Assembly (NCBI RefSeq): GCF_014773395.1
Contig: NZ_JACXAF010000015.1
Span: 61,215-125,214, forward strand
Length of the DNA: 64,000 nt
Direction of reading: 5' to 3'
Source of the DNA: Neiella litorisoli
GTDB taxonomy: Bacteria > Pseudomonadota > Gammaproteobacteria > Enterobacterales > Neiellaceae
Of the stretch, positions 38,268 to 47,812 are shown one piece after another. Positions within the stretch are counted from its first letter, which is position 1. The number at the start of each line of letters is the position of its first letter. The notes under the pieces were generated by a model. It saw only the letters and a program-made list of their open reading frames with translations, was not told the DNA's origin and did not search any database. Position numbers and translations under genes: made by a program.

Positions 38268-39259
38268 ATGCTGTTCAGCCTCTAACCGAAGACGACCCAC
38301 AACGTCAGCAGAAACTGGCTCAGTTTGTTGAGTCCCACGAACAGCAACACGCTATGACCGGCAGTCGCGGCATGCGACTGCACTACGTCTATTACCCTCA
38401 GCACAACAAGCCAACAATCGTCATTGCGCCGGGCCGAGCGGAAGCCGCTTTTAAGTATCGCGAGCTGGCGATGGACTGCTATCAACGCGGCTTTCAAGTC
38501 GCGGTGATCGACCATCGCGGTCAAGGCCTATCCGAGCGCTTTTTCCCTCAGCGCCAGCTGGGCCATATGGACGATTTTGACTATGCTGCCAACGATTTAT
38601 TGCAGTTAGCCAAACGCGTTCAATTTGGCCGCCAACCGTGCTTTTTAATTGCTCACTCAATGGGCGCCACCATCGGCTTGCGGGCTTGTCAATTGGATCC
38701 CAGCCGGTTTAGTCGAATGGCATTAATGGCGCCGATGCTGTCACTGTCGTTGCCAATGCCGAGCGTTTTGATGTCACTCTATTTATGGTGGCGAAGTAGT
38801 AAAGAAAAAGTCGCTTGGCGCAAGCATCGGCAGCCACCCGATTACATATCAGCGGATCGCCGTGAATATCAAGACGGCGGCTTTCGCAACAACCCGCTGA
38901 CCTCAAGCTTGGTGCGCTATAAAGCATTTCGAGAGATGTATGAGCAGCAACCAGAATTGCAGCTAGGTGGGCCAACAGCAGGCTGGCTGCGCGCCGCGCT
39001 CAAGCTCATTGCCACCGTGTTCGATCACCTTAACGACATTCAAACGCCAATGCTGGTCGCTCTGGCTGATGATGAACGCGTCGTCACACCTGCCGGCCAA
39101 CACAAGCTGCGTCAGCGACTCGCGCACAGTTCGTTGCCACAACAATGGCTACAATTGGAGCAATGTCGCCACGAACCACTACTGGAAGTGGATGCCGTTC
39201 GCACCCCGTTAATCGAGCGCATCAGCGAATTTTTTACCGAACAATCGGCAACCCGCTAA
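38264..39259 (+). CDS. Alpha/beta hydrolase, PldB-like lysophospholipase
   Basis: 331 residues with a GTG start in the GTGA overlap. The nucleophile elbow AHSMGA, the oxyanion-side segment TIVIAPGRAEAAFKYREL and VIDHRGQGLSERF match the serine aminopeptidase S33/PldB group. Acid and His would be ALADDERVVTP and CRHEPLLEVD near the end. E. coli PldB cleaves lysophospholipids at the inner membrane. Its last 26 bases overlap the opposite-strand hydrolase. Confidence 0.86.
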   Translation: MNAVQPLTEDDPQRQQKLAQFVESHEQQHAMTGSRGMRLHYVYYPQHNKPTIVIAPGRAEAAFKYRELAMDCYQRGFQVAVIDHRGQGLSERFFPQRQLGHMDDFDYAANDLLQLAKRVQFGRQPCFLIAHSMGATIGLRACQLDPSRFSRMALMAPMLSLSLPMPSVLMSLYLWWRSSKEKVAWRKHRQPPDYISADRREYQDGGFRNNPLTSSLVRYKAFREMYEQQPELQLGGPTAGWLRAALKLIATVFDHLNDIQTPMLVALADDERVVTPAGQHKLRQRLAHSSLPQQWLQLEQCRHEPLLEVDAVRTPLIERISEFFTEQSATR

Positions 39260-40079
39260 CGATCGGATTGAGCACTGACGCCAATCGCTCAGGCTCAGTT
39301 AATGGTAGCAAGTGCTCACTTCCAGATAATTCAATAAAATGATGCTGGGGTTGGAGTTGCTGCCAGCGTCGCCATTGCGGCACACCCAGCGTATTGGAAT
39401 GCTCGGCACGAATAGCGGTGGTCGGGACCGTTAGCCGTTTCAAGATTGGCCAAACATTCGGCAGCGAGCCATAAATTGCCGCTTCCCAAACTTTGCCAAA
39501 GCGCAATTTCAACTCACCATCAGCCATTTCGAAACCATGCTCAATGTAGGCATCTAGGGCCTCATCTGACATATTGCGAAACGCCGCTGCGCGGCGATGA
39601 AAACGAAATGCTGCCTGCCGATCGGCAAACTGCTCTGGGCGCCCGAGGGTTTTCTTAATCATTGGAATGCGGCGCTTCATTGACCACGGCAACCAGCGGA
39701 GAAAGTAGGATTTGTGTGACGGCAGCATCACCGGATCGACCAAGATTAACTGGCGGAATAAGTCAGGACGCCGTTGCGCCGCCATTATGCCAAGCACAGC
39801 GCCGAGCGAATGGCCCAATAACACCACCGGCAGCAATTTTTGCGCTTCGATTTGCTGAATCAAGTCGGTCGCCAGGTGCTGCCAATTCAAGCGTGAAGGA
39901 GGCATTGGCTGGTCACGCCACAACGGCCGGTGTTCAGTGAGCCAGATCTCCAGATCATCATCAAGCTGCTGCAACAGCGGCCGATAAACCAACGGCGGAA
40001 AACCATTTGCAGGCGATAGCACCAAGGGTGTCGCATCGTGGTCGCGGTGGCGGCTTGAATGAAGGATCAGTGGGGTCAT
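39234..40079 (-). CDS. Alpha/beta hydrolase family protein
   Basis: 281 residues from the ATG at 40079 (TGGAG ahead). LLGHSLGAVLGIMAAQRR holds the nucleophile Ser, and SGSEHLLPLTEPE the catalytic His. LSPANGFPPLVYRPLLQQL is the usual HG-like start region. An Arg-rich cap lies between. The substrate is unknown. It converges with a PldB-like hydrolase and overlaps it by 26 bases; both may act on esters of lipids, but this is only suggested by position. Confidence 0.83.
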   Translation of the reverse strand: MTPLILHSSRHRDHDATPLVLSPANGFPPLVYRPLLQQLDDDLEIWLTEHRPLWRDQPMPPSRLNWQHLATDLIQQIEAQKLLPVVLLGHSLGAVLGIMAAQRRPDLFRQLILVDPVMLPSHKSYFLRWLPWSMKRRIPMIKKTLGRPEQFADRQAAFRFHRRAAAFRNMSDEALDAYIEHGFEMADGELKLRFGKVWEAAIYGSLPNVWPILKRLTVPTTAIRAEHSNTLGVPQWRRWQQLQPQHHFIELSGSEHLLPLTEPERLASVLNPIVSGLPIVR

Positions 40080-40191
40080 GGCTACTCCAGAAAACAACAG
40101 GGAATGTTATCCGCTGAATAGTAAAATAGCCGAATGGTCAGACCAGTTGAAATGAAGGGAAAAGCAAACGAACGGCACAACGGGCCGCTAA

Positions 40192-40446
40192 TCAACGAAC
40201 TTGCAGATCAGGGTCGCTTTGAATCAGGCCGTGATGATCAACAGTGAGTAAGGTGTGCCCGTGCTCTAAAACAGCCAGTGGCGCCATTTCGGCATTACGG
40301 ACAAACAGCAAATTTGCCCCCATGTGAATCAAATCACTGACGCGATCCATCTGAAATTGTTTTAGTTTTTTTGAATGTTGCTCAGGCACAGCAACTTTTT
40401 TACGACGCTCTTTTAAGCCAAAGGCTGAGCGTGCCCCAAAAACCAT
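40192..40446 (-). CDS. Small hypothetical protein (84 residues)
   Basis: ATG at 40446 with AGAGAGG five bases ahead, a strong site. The N-terminal half is very basic (LKERRKKVAVPEQHSKKLKQ). The C-terminal half is compact and mixed (DLIHMGANLLFVRNAEMAPLAVLEHGHTLLTV). No signal, no membrane segment, no family recognised. It lies between an S9 peptidase and a hydrolase on the same strand. Confidence 0.55.
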   Translation of the reverse strand: MVFGARSAFGLKERRKKVAVPEQHSKKLKQFQMDRVSDLIHMGANLLFVRNAEMAPLAVLEHGHTLLTVDHHGLIQSDPDLQVR

Positions 40447-40504
40447 GAATTCCTCTCTGGAAAATCGTTATCGCGATCGCCATCTTGTTGGCAATCGTCA
40501 TTTT

Positions 40505-40645
40505 TTAGTCAAGCGCAAGCATATCCTTAACTTGTTGCGAAGCAATGTCAACTGGAATGTTAGGCTCGGCTAATTTATCGAGATCTGCCGCCAATTCTGG
40601 CCCTGAAGCAGCGGAATTGGCAGCAGCATGTTCACCCGACGGCCG
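40505..40645 (-). other. 46-codon open extension in frame after the S9 peptidase stop
   Basis: Directly after the TAA at 40648-40646 the same frame stays open for 46 codons to a second TAA (40507-40505). It reads protein-like: SGPELAADLDKLAEPNIP then VDIASQQVKDMLALD. No ATG or GTG opens it early; only a TTG at 40594 and a late ATG occur. It could be a lost C-terminal tail, a read-through tail, or chance. Confidence 0.35.
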
Positions 40646-42685
40646 TTATTTGGCAGTCCAGTGATCCATCCAGCGGAACACTTCGGCATACCACTGTTTG
40701 AGGTTGTCCATGTTGAGGATCCAATGATTCTCATCCGGATACATGATCAAACGACTCGGAATACCGCGGCGCTGCAGTGCAGTAAAGGCGGCAATCCCCT
40801 GATCGTATGGCACGCGGAAGTCTTTTTCGCCATGAATGACTAACATTGGCGTTTGCCAGTTGTCGACATAGTTGGCTGGGTTGAATTTGACGTAATCATC
40901 GGCGCCCTGCCACTGCGGTCCGCCCCATTCATGCTCTGGAAACCATAATTCTTCGGTGGTCGCATAGAAGCCCGGCAAGTCATATAAACCAGCATGATTA
41001 ATCAAACACTTAAAGCCATCATTCCAGTTACCGGCAATCCAGTTGATCATGTAACCACCATAAGAGGCGCCAAGGGCACAGGCATTATTCTGATCCAGCC
41101 AAGGTTGCTGTTTAGCAACGGCTGCAAACCCTTTTTGAAGATCTTCGAGTGGCTTACCGCCCCAATCACGAGAAATTGAATTGGTAAACTGCTGGCCATA
41201 GCCGGTCGAGCCATGGAAATCGATCATCACCACGCCATAACCCTGTGCCGCCCACAACTGAGCATTCCAGCGGAAATGGAACATATTGCCAAACGAGCCT
41301 TGCGGGCCACCGTGGATCAAAAACGCCACAGGGTATTTGTTACCTGCTTGATAACCAACAGGCTTCACCCAGTAGCCGTAAACCGTCTCATTGTTCCAGC
41401 CAGCAAATTCAAACTGCTCGAACTGGCCAAATTGGGTATCAGCCAAGCGCGACTTGTTGACCTCGGTTAAGGCTGTTGTTTGGCGACTGCTCAAATCTAA
41501 CGCATAGATGTCTTTTGGCGCATTCAGTGCGTGACGGCTAAACACCAGTTGATTGCCAGCCAAATTGAGGTCACCGGCATAGCCATCATTGAACAAGCGG
41601 GTCACTTCGCTGCTGTTGATGTCAATTTCAAAAATACTGCGCTGACCCAAATCCTGCGCCGTGACATAGAGCTTGCGGCCATCATCGCTAAAGATTAGTG
41701 AGCCGGTTGAGCGATCCCAATCGGCCGCAATTTCTTTCGATTTACCGGTCTTTAAGTCCCGCAATATGATGCCAAAACGGTCGGCTTCAAAGCCGGGCTT
41801 TTTCATCGCCAGATAAGCCAACGTTTTACCATCAGGCGAAAGCGTTGGATGGCTGTCCCAAGCTTTATTTTGCTCGGTCAGGTTAGTTATTTTTCCGCTG
41901 CCAATTTTGCTGTAATACAAATCAAAATTGGTGTGCCAAGGCTGATCCGGCCCCGGTGCTTTAGCGGCGAAAATCACCGCCTTGCCATCGTGAGTGATGG
42001 CGACTTCTTCCATGCCAGAAAATGGCCGTGCCGGTACATCGGTGTTCCAACCCAGCATCACAGGCTGTGCATCATCGATGAGCTTGCCATTGATTGAAGC
42101 CGTGTACAGGTGACGCTTGAAAGGCGGCAACCAAGTATCCCAGTGGCGTACCATTAGTTGATCGTAAACGCGACCGGTGGCTTTTTGCGCCTGATGCGCG
42201 GCAATTTTGTCAGCCGAGCATTGCAGGGTATCGCAGTTGATATCAACGCTCATCGACAGTACCAAGGTCTCGCCATCGGCGCTGAGCTTAAAACCTTCAA
42301 CATCGAGTGGTAGATCAGATACCTGCACCGCCTCACCACCGTTTAGCGGCAACCGCCAGATCTGCGAGGAGCCACTGCGCGATGTAAGAAACAACAAGCC
42401 GCTGCCATCTGGCGCCCACACCACATTGTGCTCACCACTGCCGCTGGTCAGTTGGCGTGCCTCGTTCGGCTTATTGAGGCTTTTGATAAATAGATAGTTC
42501 GATTTTTTCTGGTCGTCGACCGCTGGCGATTTAACGCCATAGACCATGTGTTTGCCATCTGGCGATACCGTGACGCTGTGAATCTTATTCAAGCTGGCTA
42601 TGGTATCGACCGTCAGGCCCTGAGTGTCGGCATAAACACTGTTGGCACCGGCCGCAAGCGCCAATGCCAAGAGCTGATATTTCAT
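40646..42685 (-). CDS. S9 family (prolyl oligopeptidase type) exported peptidase 1
   Basis: 679 residues. The signal peptide 1-19 ends at VYA. A beta-propeller with WD40-like repeats (about 25-400; VSPDGKHMVYG, SLIFSDDGRKLYV) precedes the alpha/beta hydrolase domain. Catalytic Ser541 is in GASYGGYM, the Asp in HGEKDFRVP and the His in DENHWI. HGGPQGSFGNMF is the oxyanion region. It likely acts as a periplasmic dipeptidyl peptidase on short peptides. Divergent from a second S9 peptidase. An open in-frame extension follows its stop. Confidence 0.92.
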   Translation of the reverse strand: MKYQLLALALAAGANSVYADTQGLTVDTIASLNKIHSVTVSPDGKHMVYGVKSPAVDDQKKSNYLFIKSLNKPNEARQLTSGSGEHNVVWAPDGSGLLFLTSRSGSSQIWRLPLNGGEAVQVSDLPLDVEGFKLSADGETLVLSMSVDINCDTLQCSADKIAAHQAQKATGRVYDQLMVRHWDTWLPPFKRHLYTASINGKLIDDAQPVMLGWNTDVPARPFSGMEEVAITHDGKAVIFAAKAPGPDQPWHTNFDLYYSKIGSGKITNLTEQNKAWDSHPTLSPDGKTLAYLAMKKPGFEADRFGIILRDLKTGKSKEIAADWDRSTGSLIFSDDGRKLYVTAQDLGQRSIFEIDINSSEVTRLFNDGYAGDLNLAGNQLVFSRHALNAPKDIYALDLSSRQTTALTEVNKSRLADTQFGQFEQFEFAGWNNETVYGYWVKPVGYQAGNKYPVAFLIHGGPQGSFGNMFHFRWNAQLWAAQGYGVVMIDFHGSTGYGQQFTNSISRDWGGKPLEDLQKGFAAVAKQQPWLDQNNACALGASYGGYMINWIAGNWNDGFKCLINHAGLYDLPGFYATTEELWFPEHEWGGPQWQGADDYVKFNPANYVDNWQTPMLVIHGEKDFRVPYDQGIAAFTALQRRGIPSRLIMYPDENHWILNMDNLKQWYAEVFRWMDHWTAK

Positions 42686-42883
42686 CGGAAAACTCCTAAT
42701 TGTAATGACCTGGAAACCCGCTATTGGGCATAAAGCAGGGCTTGGTAGTTTGGTTGTTATTATTTTTGGCGCGCCAATTATACCGAATCGCCGGCTAGTT
42801 CAATCGGTTACCGAAAAAGATCCACAGTCCCTCGGGCAAGATCACAGTCTGCCGTTTTTAACAGCCTGTTTGTTGTCCTTTTA

Positions 42884-42911
42884 TTGCACAAACGATCATT
42901 GTTGATAATAT
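42884..42911 (+). promoter_or_regulatory. Candidate promoter of S9 peptidase 2
   Basis: TTGCAC (42884-42889), 16 bases, TAATAT (42906-42911), 22 bases before the ATG. Each box matches four of six consensus bases. Confidence 0.3.
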
Positions 42912-42933
42912 TTGCTCGCATTTGATTGATTAA

Positions 42934-44904
42934 ATGGATTTAACTATGCGTTCTCTTCGAGCACTCGTGGCGTTGTGGTCTCTTTTCAGTGCCAGCCAAA
43001 TTTTTGCTGCACCCTCGCAGCCTTTACTTCCCCTAGAGGTTTATGCCAACCCAGCAGAAATCGGCATGATGCGCCTTTCCCCCGATGGCAAACGATACGC
43101 CTATCGGCTGACTCGCGGCGACAAGAAATACCTCGTCGTGAAGCAGTTTGGGCAGGAAAAACCGATTGGCGCCATCGATATCGCAAGCATCAACCCGCGT
43201 AACATTTACTTTATTGACCAGCATCGTTTGATTTTAAGGGCTTATGAGTACACCGCGATTGGTGGCTTTATCGGCAAACACAATGTGTCAATGGCTTGGG
43301 TTTATGACTTACAGGAGCAAAAAATCAGGCAACTGCTGTTCCCGGGATATGGCATTTTCAAGGGCCAAGGAGGTCTTGGCAAAGTGGTGGGTGTCATGCC
43401 TGAACAAAACCGCATTTTTATGCCAGCCTATATCGGTGACATGTATAGCGGCGCCGATCCAATATACACCCTGACTTCTGTTCGCCTTGATCGCAAAAGT
43501 AAACCACGGAAAATGACCCTCGGCTCCCATGATGCTACCGACTTCTTCGTCGATGAAAACGGCGAGATCATTGCTCAAGAGTACTACAGCAATAAAGATG
43601 ATATTCATCGTGTGCAAGCCCGACAAGATGGCCAGTGGGTCACTATTTTTGAAGAGAAAGCTCGAATCAGAAAGCGTAGCTTCGTCGGTTTAACCCCCGA
43701 TCGCAGCAGTTTAGTCATGCTCAAAACCGACAAATCAGGGCGGCGAAATTACTTCACCATGTCACTACAAGATGGTGCTATTTCTAAACCACTCTTTGAA
43801 AACAAAAACGCCGATGTCGAAGGGGTGATGAAAGATCTTAACCGAGTCGTTTACGGGGTGAGATTCTCTGGATTTTATCCAAGCTATGCCTTCTTTGATC
43901 CGAAAATTGACAAGCTCTATCAGAGTATTCAACAGTCATCACCGAATCATTCTTTTACCATTTCCGACCATACTCCTGATTGGTCAAAGATCCTGTTTTA
44001 CGTCGAAGGCAAAGGCAGCGCCGGCGACTACATGCTGTATGAAAACGGTGGTTTCTCGTTTGTCGATACCGCTCGCCGATACGTTCATCCGTCTCAAGTT
44101 CATCCTGTGGTCGCAACCGCCTTTCAAGCAAGAGATGACCTGACCATTCCAACGTTACTAACGTACCCGAAGACCTCACCACAGCCGGCTAAAAAGTTAC
44201 CGACTGTGGTGTATCCGCACGGCGGTCCAGCTTCCTACGACAAAGTCAGGTTCAATTGGATGGCCCAATACCTGGCTAGTCGCGGCTTCTTGGTGATCCA
44301 GCCGCAATTTCGCGGCTCAAGAGGGTTTGGTAGCGCACACCGAGCGGCAGGCAACGGTGAATGGGGCAAGAAAATGCAGCATGACATCACTGACGCCGTG
44401 AAGCACTACATCGCGGCAGGCGAAGTCGATCCCGACCGCGTTTGTATCATGGGCGCCAGCTATGGCGGCTATGCCGCACTCGCAGGCGGAGCCTTTACGC
44501 CTGATTTATATCAGTGTGTTGTCTCGATTAACGGCGTCAGCGGCATTCCGGAAATGCTAGAGTTTGAAGAAGATCGCCGCGATTCTGATAGTTGGGTACT
44601 CACCTATTGGCGCAAAGTGATTGCCAACAACAACTTATCTGATGGATTTCTGGAGTCTATTTCGCCACTTCATCATGCTAAAGCATTCAAAGCGCCGGTC
44701 CTGTTGATCCATGGCGAAATCGACAAAGTAGTGCCACTCGAACAATCCGAAGACATGGCAGATGAGCTGGCCGACGAAAACAAAGAGTTTGAGTTCGTCG
44801 AGTTGGAAGACGAAGGGCACAACTTGCACCAGTCAAAATCCAAGCTGGCGACCTTAAAAGCGATCGACAAATTTTTGCAAAAGCATCTGAACAAAGCCGC
44901 ATAG
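42934..44904 (+). CDS. S9 family (prolyl oligopeptidase type) exported peptidase 2
   Basis: 656 residues from the first ATG; the ATG four codons later (42946) gives a more typical signal peptide, MRSLRALVALWSLFSASQIF, cleaved after FAA or IFA. Propeller about 30-390, then the peptidase domain with HGGPASYDKVRF, Ser509 in GASYGGYA, Asp in HGEIDKVVPL and His in EDEGHNLHQ. Predicted to cleave peptides in the periplasm. Only distantly like its divergent neighbour in the propeller, so they are not recent duplicates. Confidence 0.91.
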   Translation: MDLTMRSLRALVALWSLFSASQIFAAPSQPLLPLEVYANPAEIGMMRLSPDGKRYAYRLTRGDKKYLVVKQFGQEKPIGAIDIASINPRNIYFIDQHRLILRAYEYTAIGGFIGKHNVSMAWVYDLQEQKIRQLLFPGYGIFKGQGGLGKVVGVMPEQNRIFMPAYIGDMYSGADPIYTLTSVRLDRKSKPRKMTLGSHDATDFFVDENGEIIAQEYYSNKDDIHRVQARQDGQWVTIFEEKARIRKRSFVGLTPDRSSLVMLKTDKSGRRNYFTMSLQDGAISKPLFENKNADVEGVMKDLNRVVYGVRFSGFYPSYAFFDPKIDKLYQSIQQSSPNHSFTISDHTPDWSKILFYVEGKGSAGDYMLYENGGFSFVDTARRYVHPSQVHPVVATAFQARDDLTIPTLLTYPKTSPQPAKKLPTVVYPHGGPASYDKVRFNWMAQYLASRGFLVIQPQFRGSRGFGSAHRAAGNGEWGKKMQHDITDAVKHYIAAGEVDPDRVCIMGASYGGYAALAGGAFTPDLYQCVVSINGVSGIPEMLEFEEDRRDSDSWVLTYWRKVIANNNLSDGFLESISPLHHAKAFKAPVLLIHGEIDKVVPLEQSEDMADELADENKEFEFVELEDEGHNLHQSKSKLATLKAIDKFLQKHLNKAA

Positions 44905-44935
44905 CGGCGACCCGAGGCAATTGCGGGCAAGTTAA

Positions 44936-46363
44936 TTATTTCGGCAATGCAATCTGAAAGCGCACGCCAACGGGCGAATCAACCAGCTTGATCGAGCCAT
45001 TGTAGGCGTTGTAGATGATGTTGCGAATGATGTTCAGGCCCAAGCCCATGTTGCCTTTGGTTTTGTTGGGGGAATAAAACGGCTCAAACACTTTGTCTTT
45101 GTCGTTGGCCGCAATTCCGACTCCGTCGTCGTGGTAGGTGATATGGATATGAGAAGACGATTCCGACACGCCAATCGAAATATGGCCGCTGTTGGAGCCG
45201 TTGAAACCGTGAACTAGCGAGTTATCCACCAAGGCGCTAAAAATTTGCCACAAGGTATAACGCGAGCGACAGCGGATCCCCGTATCGGCCTCAATCGCCA
45301 TATTGGCAAAACCGGTTTGTTGCTGATAACTGGTTTTCAGCTCGCGTAACAACTCACCAATATCGAACTTGGCTTCCGATTGAAATGAACCGCTGGAATC
45401 GACCTGTTTAAAGATTTGGATCAGCTGCGAACCTTTGTACAGGTTGGATTCGGTTAGTTTGAATTTTTCTTCCAAACTTTCGAGCAATCCCGTTGCTTGC
45501 GACTGCGATAGGGTCCTGTTGGTAATGCCGCTTAGCAGGCGGTGAATATCGCTTTGCGCACAAGAAACCGCAGTCATGGCAACGCCCAGCGGCGTATTCA
45601 ATTCATGGGCAATGCCAGTGAGCAACGTTTTCACCATCACCTGCTTTTCAGCTTCAAGGCGTGATGCTTCGTCGTCTTGCTGGCGCCTCACGACTTCCGA
45701 CAATTCACTGTTAAGCCGTTGCAGCTCTTGGGTACGGTCATCAACAGTCTGAGCGAGTTGGCGGTTGGCTTCCAACAACTGCTGCCGATACGCCGCGTTC
45801 TCAAACACCACGGCGGCAAGGTTAGCCGAGGTTTCAATGAACTGCAGATCCTCTGCTGTCGGCGACTGAGGTTCGTTGTAATAAATAGCGAAGGTGCCAT
45901 AGATTTTACCGTGTGAGCCAATAATCGGCTCAGACCAACACGCACGTAAACCAAAACCCATTGCCAGTTGCTTGTACTGTGACCAGTAGGGATGGCTATT
46001 GATGTCCTCAACCACCACCCGCTTCTTAGAAAACGCCGCCGTGCCACAAGAACCAACGCCGAGGCCGATGGAGACGCCATCCAGTGCGTCGCAATACGCC
46101 TTAGGTAACGACACCGAGGCCAGCGGATGCAGGGTTTGCTGTTGTTCGTTGAGAGCCAGCACCGAGGTTTTCATCGCTGGATTGAACTCTTCGGACTTGG
46201 CACAAAGAAAGCTGAGGATGGTATCGATTGACTCGCCTTGCGCGGCAAATTTCAACACTTCAGCCCTACCAGCTTCCAGTCGGCTCAAGCGTTGCCAATA
46301 ATCGGCGTTTTTTTCGTATGTCGCGCTAGTCACTAGTATCGGCACCCGATCAATAAGAACCAA
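44936..46363 (-). CDS. Orphan GAF-domain sensor histidine kinase
   Basis: 475 residues. The GAF domain (about 40-195) with VSIGLGVGSCGTAAFSKKRV and EPIIGSHGKIYGTFAIYY is of the type found in sensors that group with PAS/GGDEF proteins. A coiled coil (about 195-245) leads to His253 in GIAHELNTPLG and the ATPase boxes YHDDGVGIA and GNMGLGLNII. No membrane segment and no partner regulator nearby. No ATG exists at the 5' end: the first codon is TTG (46363), with GTG choices at 46345 and 46333, so the exact start is unsure. Confidence 0.87.
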   Translation of the reverse strand: MVLIDRVPILVTSATYEKNADYWQRLSRLEAGRAEVLKFAAQGESIDTILSFLCAKSEEFNPAMKTSVLALNEQQQTLHPLASVSLPKAYCDALDGVSIGLGVGSCGTAAFSKKRVVVEDINSHPYWSQYKQLAMGFGLRACWSEPIIGSHGKIYGTFAIYYNEPQSPTAEDLQFIETSANLAAVVFENAAYRQQLLEANRQLAQTVDDRTQELQRLNSELSEVVRRQQDDEASRLEAEKQVMVKTLLTGIAHELNTPLGVAMTAVSCAQSDIHRLLSGITNRTLSQSQATGLLESLEEKFKLTESNLYKGSQLIQIFKQVDSSGSFQSEAKFDIGELLRELKTSYQQQTGFANMAIEADTGIRCRSRYTLWQIFSALVDNSLVHGFNGSNSGHISIGVSESSSHIHITYHDDGVGIAANDKDKVFEPFYSPNKTKGNMGLGLNIIRNIIYNAYNGSIKLVDSPVGVRFQIALPK

Positions 46364-46575
46364 TGAAATACAAGTTTAATTTTAGAGCGAGACTCTGGAA
46401 TTGGCGAATGGCGCTTTATTACAGAGCATAATATCTGTTAAGTAAAAACCAAGACACCAGATCACTTATTCAAATACCGTCATAAACTGGCAACCTTGAG
46501 CTAATTGTGGATGCTGGCTTGCAGCAATCTCAAGGCTCGTTGCTGGTCGGACACCAGCCAATGGAATTAGGATCA

Positions 46576-46601
46576 AAAAAGCGAGCCGAAGCTCGCTTTT
46601 T
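46576..46601 (-). terminator. Terminator of fabV
   Basis: AAAAAGCGAGC / GCTCGCTTTTT with CGAA loop, 18 bases beyond the fabV stop on the minus strand and followed there by a T run. Confidence 0.9.
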
Positions 46602-46618
46602 CACTGAGTCGCTAGCGG

Positions 46619-47812
46619 TTATTCGCCTTCGAGTGGCAAATCAACCAACGGGCTGACATCGGCTTCGTAATCAACGTTGTCGAAATCAAAACCAAATAAC
46701 TTGAGGAAGTCCGACTTGTAACCGGCATAATCGGTCAGTTCGAAAATGTTGTCGGTCTCAACCTGTGGCCATAAATCGGTGACCGCCTGTTGCACCGAGT
46801 CATCCAGCTCTTTGCCGTCAACCCGAATGCGGTTGGCTTCATCGAGGATTTCTTCGCTCAGGTACAACTGATTGAACAAACCACTGATTTGCTCAATACA
46901 ACCTTCGTGAGTGCCCTGCTCTTTCATCACTTTGTACAGCAGTGAAATATACAGCGGCATAATTGGAATGGCAGAAGAAGCCTGAGTCACCAGCGCCTTC
47001 AGTACAGCAACATTGGCCTTGATGCCCTTGTCGCCATATTGCTTGTTCATTTCGCTCACCGCGCGATCCAAATCTTCTTTGGCGCGACCAATGGTGGCGT
47101 GGCCATAAATAGGCCAAGTCAGCTCTTTACCGATGTAGCTATACGCAACCGTGCGGGCATTGTCAGCCAATACGCCTGCTTCGGCCATCATGTCAATCCA
47201 GCGCTGCCAATCTTCACCACCCATCACCTTGACGGTATCAGCAATTTCTTGCTCATTGGCTGGCTCTACCGATACTTCGTGGATGACTTCTTTGCTGGTG
47301 TCCAACGTGCGGGCCGTGTAGCCCTCACCAATTGGCTTCAATACTGAAGTGAAGGTTTCGCCTGATACCGGATCGGTACGGCGAGGTGATGCCAACGAAT
47401 ACACCACCATATCAACCTGACCTAAATCTTTCTTAATCAGGTCAATGGTCTGTTGCTTAATGGCATCCGAGAATGCATCGCCATTAATGCTTTTGGCATA
47501 AATACCCGCTTCATCGGCAGCGGCATGAAAGGCTGCTGAGTTGTAGTAACCAGCCGATGCACACTTCTTCTCTGTGGGTGGCTTTTCAAAAAACACACCG
47601 ATGGTTTTCGCCTCTGAGCCACCGAACGAGGCGGTAATGCGAGAAGCAAGGCCGTAGCCAGTCGATGCGCCAATTACCAGCACGCGTTTTGGGCCATCGG
47701 TGATGGCGGGCTGCTGACGAGTGTATTCGATTTGTTGTTTGACGTTTTCAGCACAACCAACTGGGTGTGCGTTAATGCAAATAAAGCCACGTACGCGCGG
47801 TTTGATGATCAT
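46619..47812 (-). CDS. fabV: Trans-2-enoyl-ACP/CoA reductase FabV
   Basis: 397 residues. NADH-dependent reductase for the last step of each fatty-acid elongation cycle. It has [17 protein letters not shown] at the start, the nucleotide loop [16 protein letters not shown] and the Tyr236-x8-Lys245 pair in [12 protein letters not shown] that defines FabV. FabV enzymes resist triclosan, unlike FabI. Monocistronic, ending at its own terminator. GAGG lies 12 bases before the ATG. Confidence 0.96.
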   Translation of the reverse strand: MIIKPRVRGFICINAHPVGCAENVKQQIEYTRQQPAITDGPKRVLVIGASTGYGLASRITASFGGSEAKTIGVFFEKPPTEKKCASAGYYNSAAFHAAADEAGIYAKSINGDAFSDAIKQQTIDLIKKDLGQVDMVVYSLASPRRTDPVSGETFTSVLKPIGEGYTARTLDTSKEVIHEVSVEPANEQEIADTVKVMGGEDWQRWIDMMAEAGVLADNARTVAYSYIGKELTWPIYGHATIGRAKEDLDRAVSEMNKQYGDKGIKANVAVLKALVTQASSAIPIMPLYISLLYKVMKEQGTHEGCIEQISGLFNQLYLSEEILDEANRIRVDGKELDDSVQQAVTDLWPQVETDNIFELTDYAGYKSDFLKLFGFDFDNVDYEADVSPLVDLPLEGE

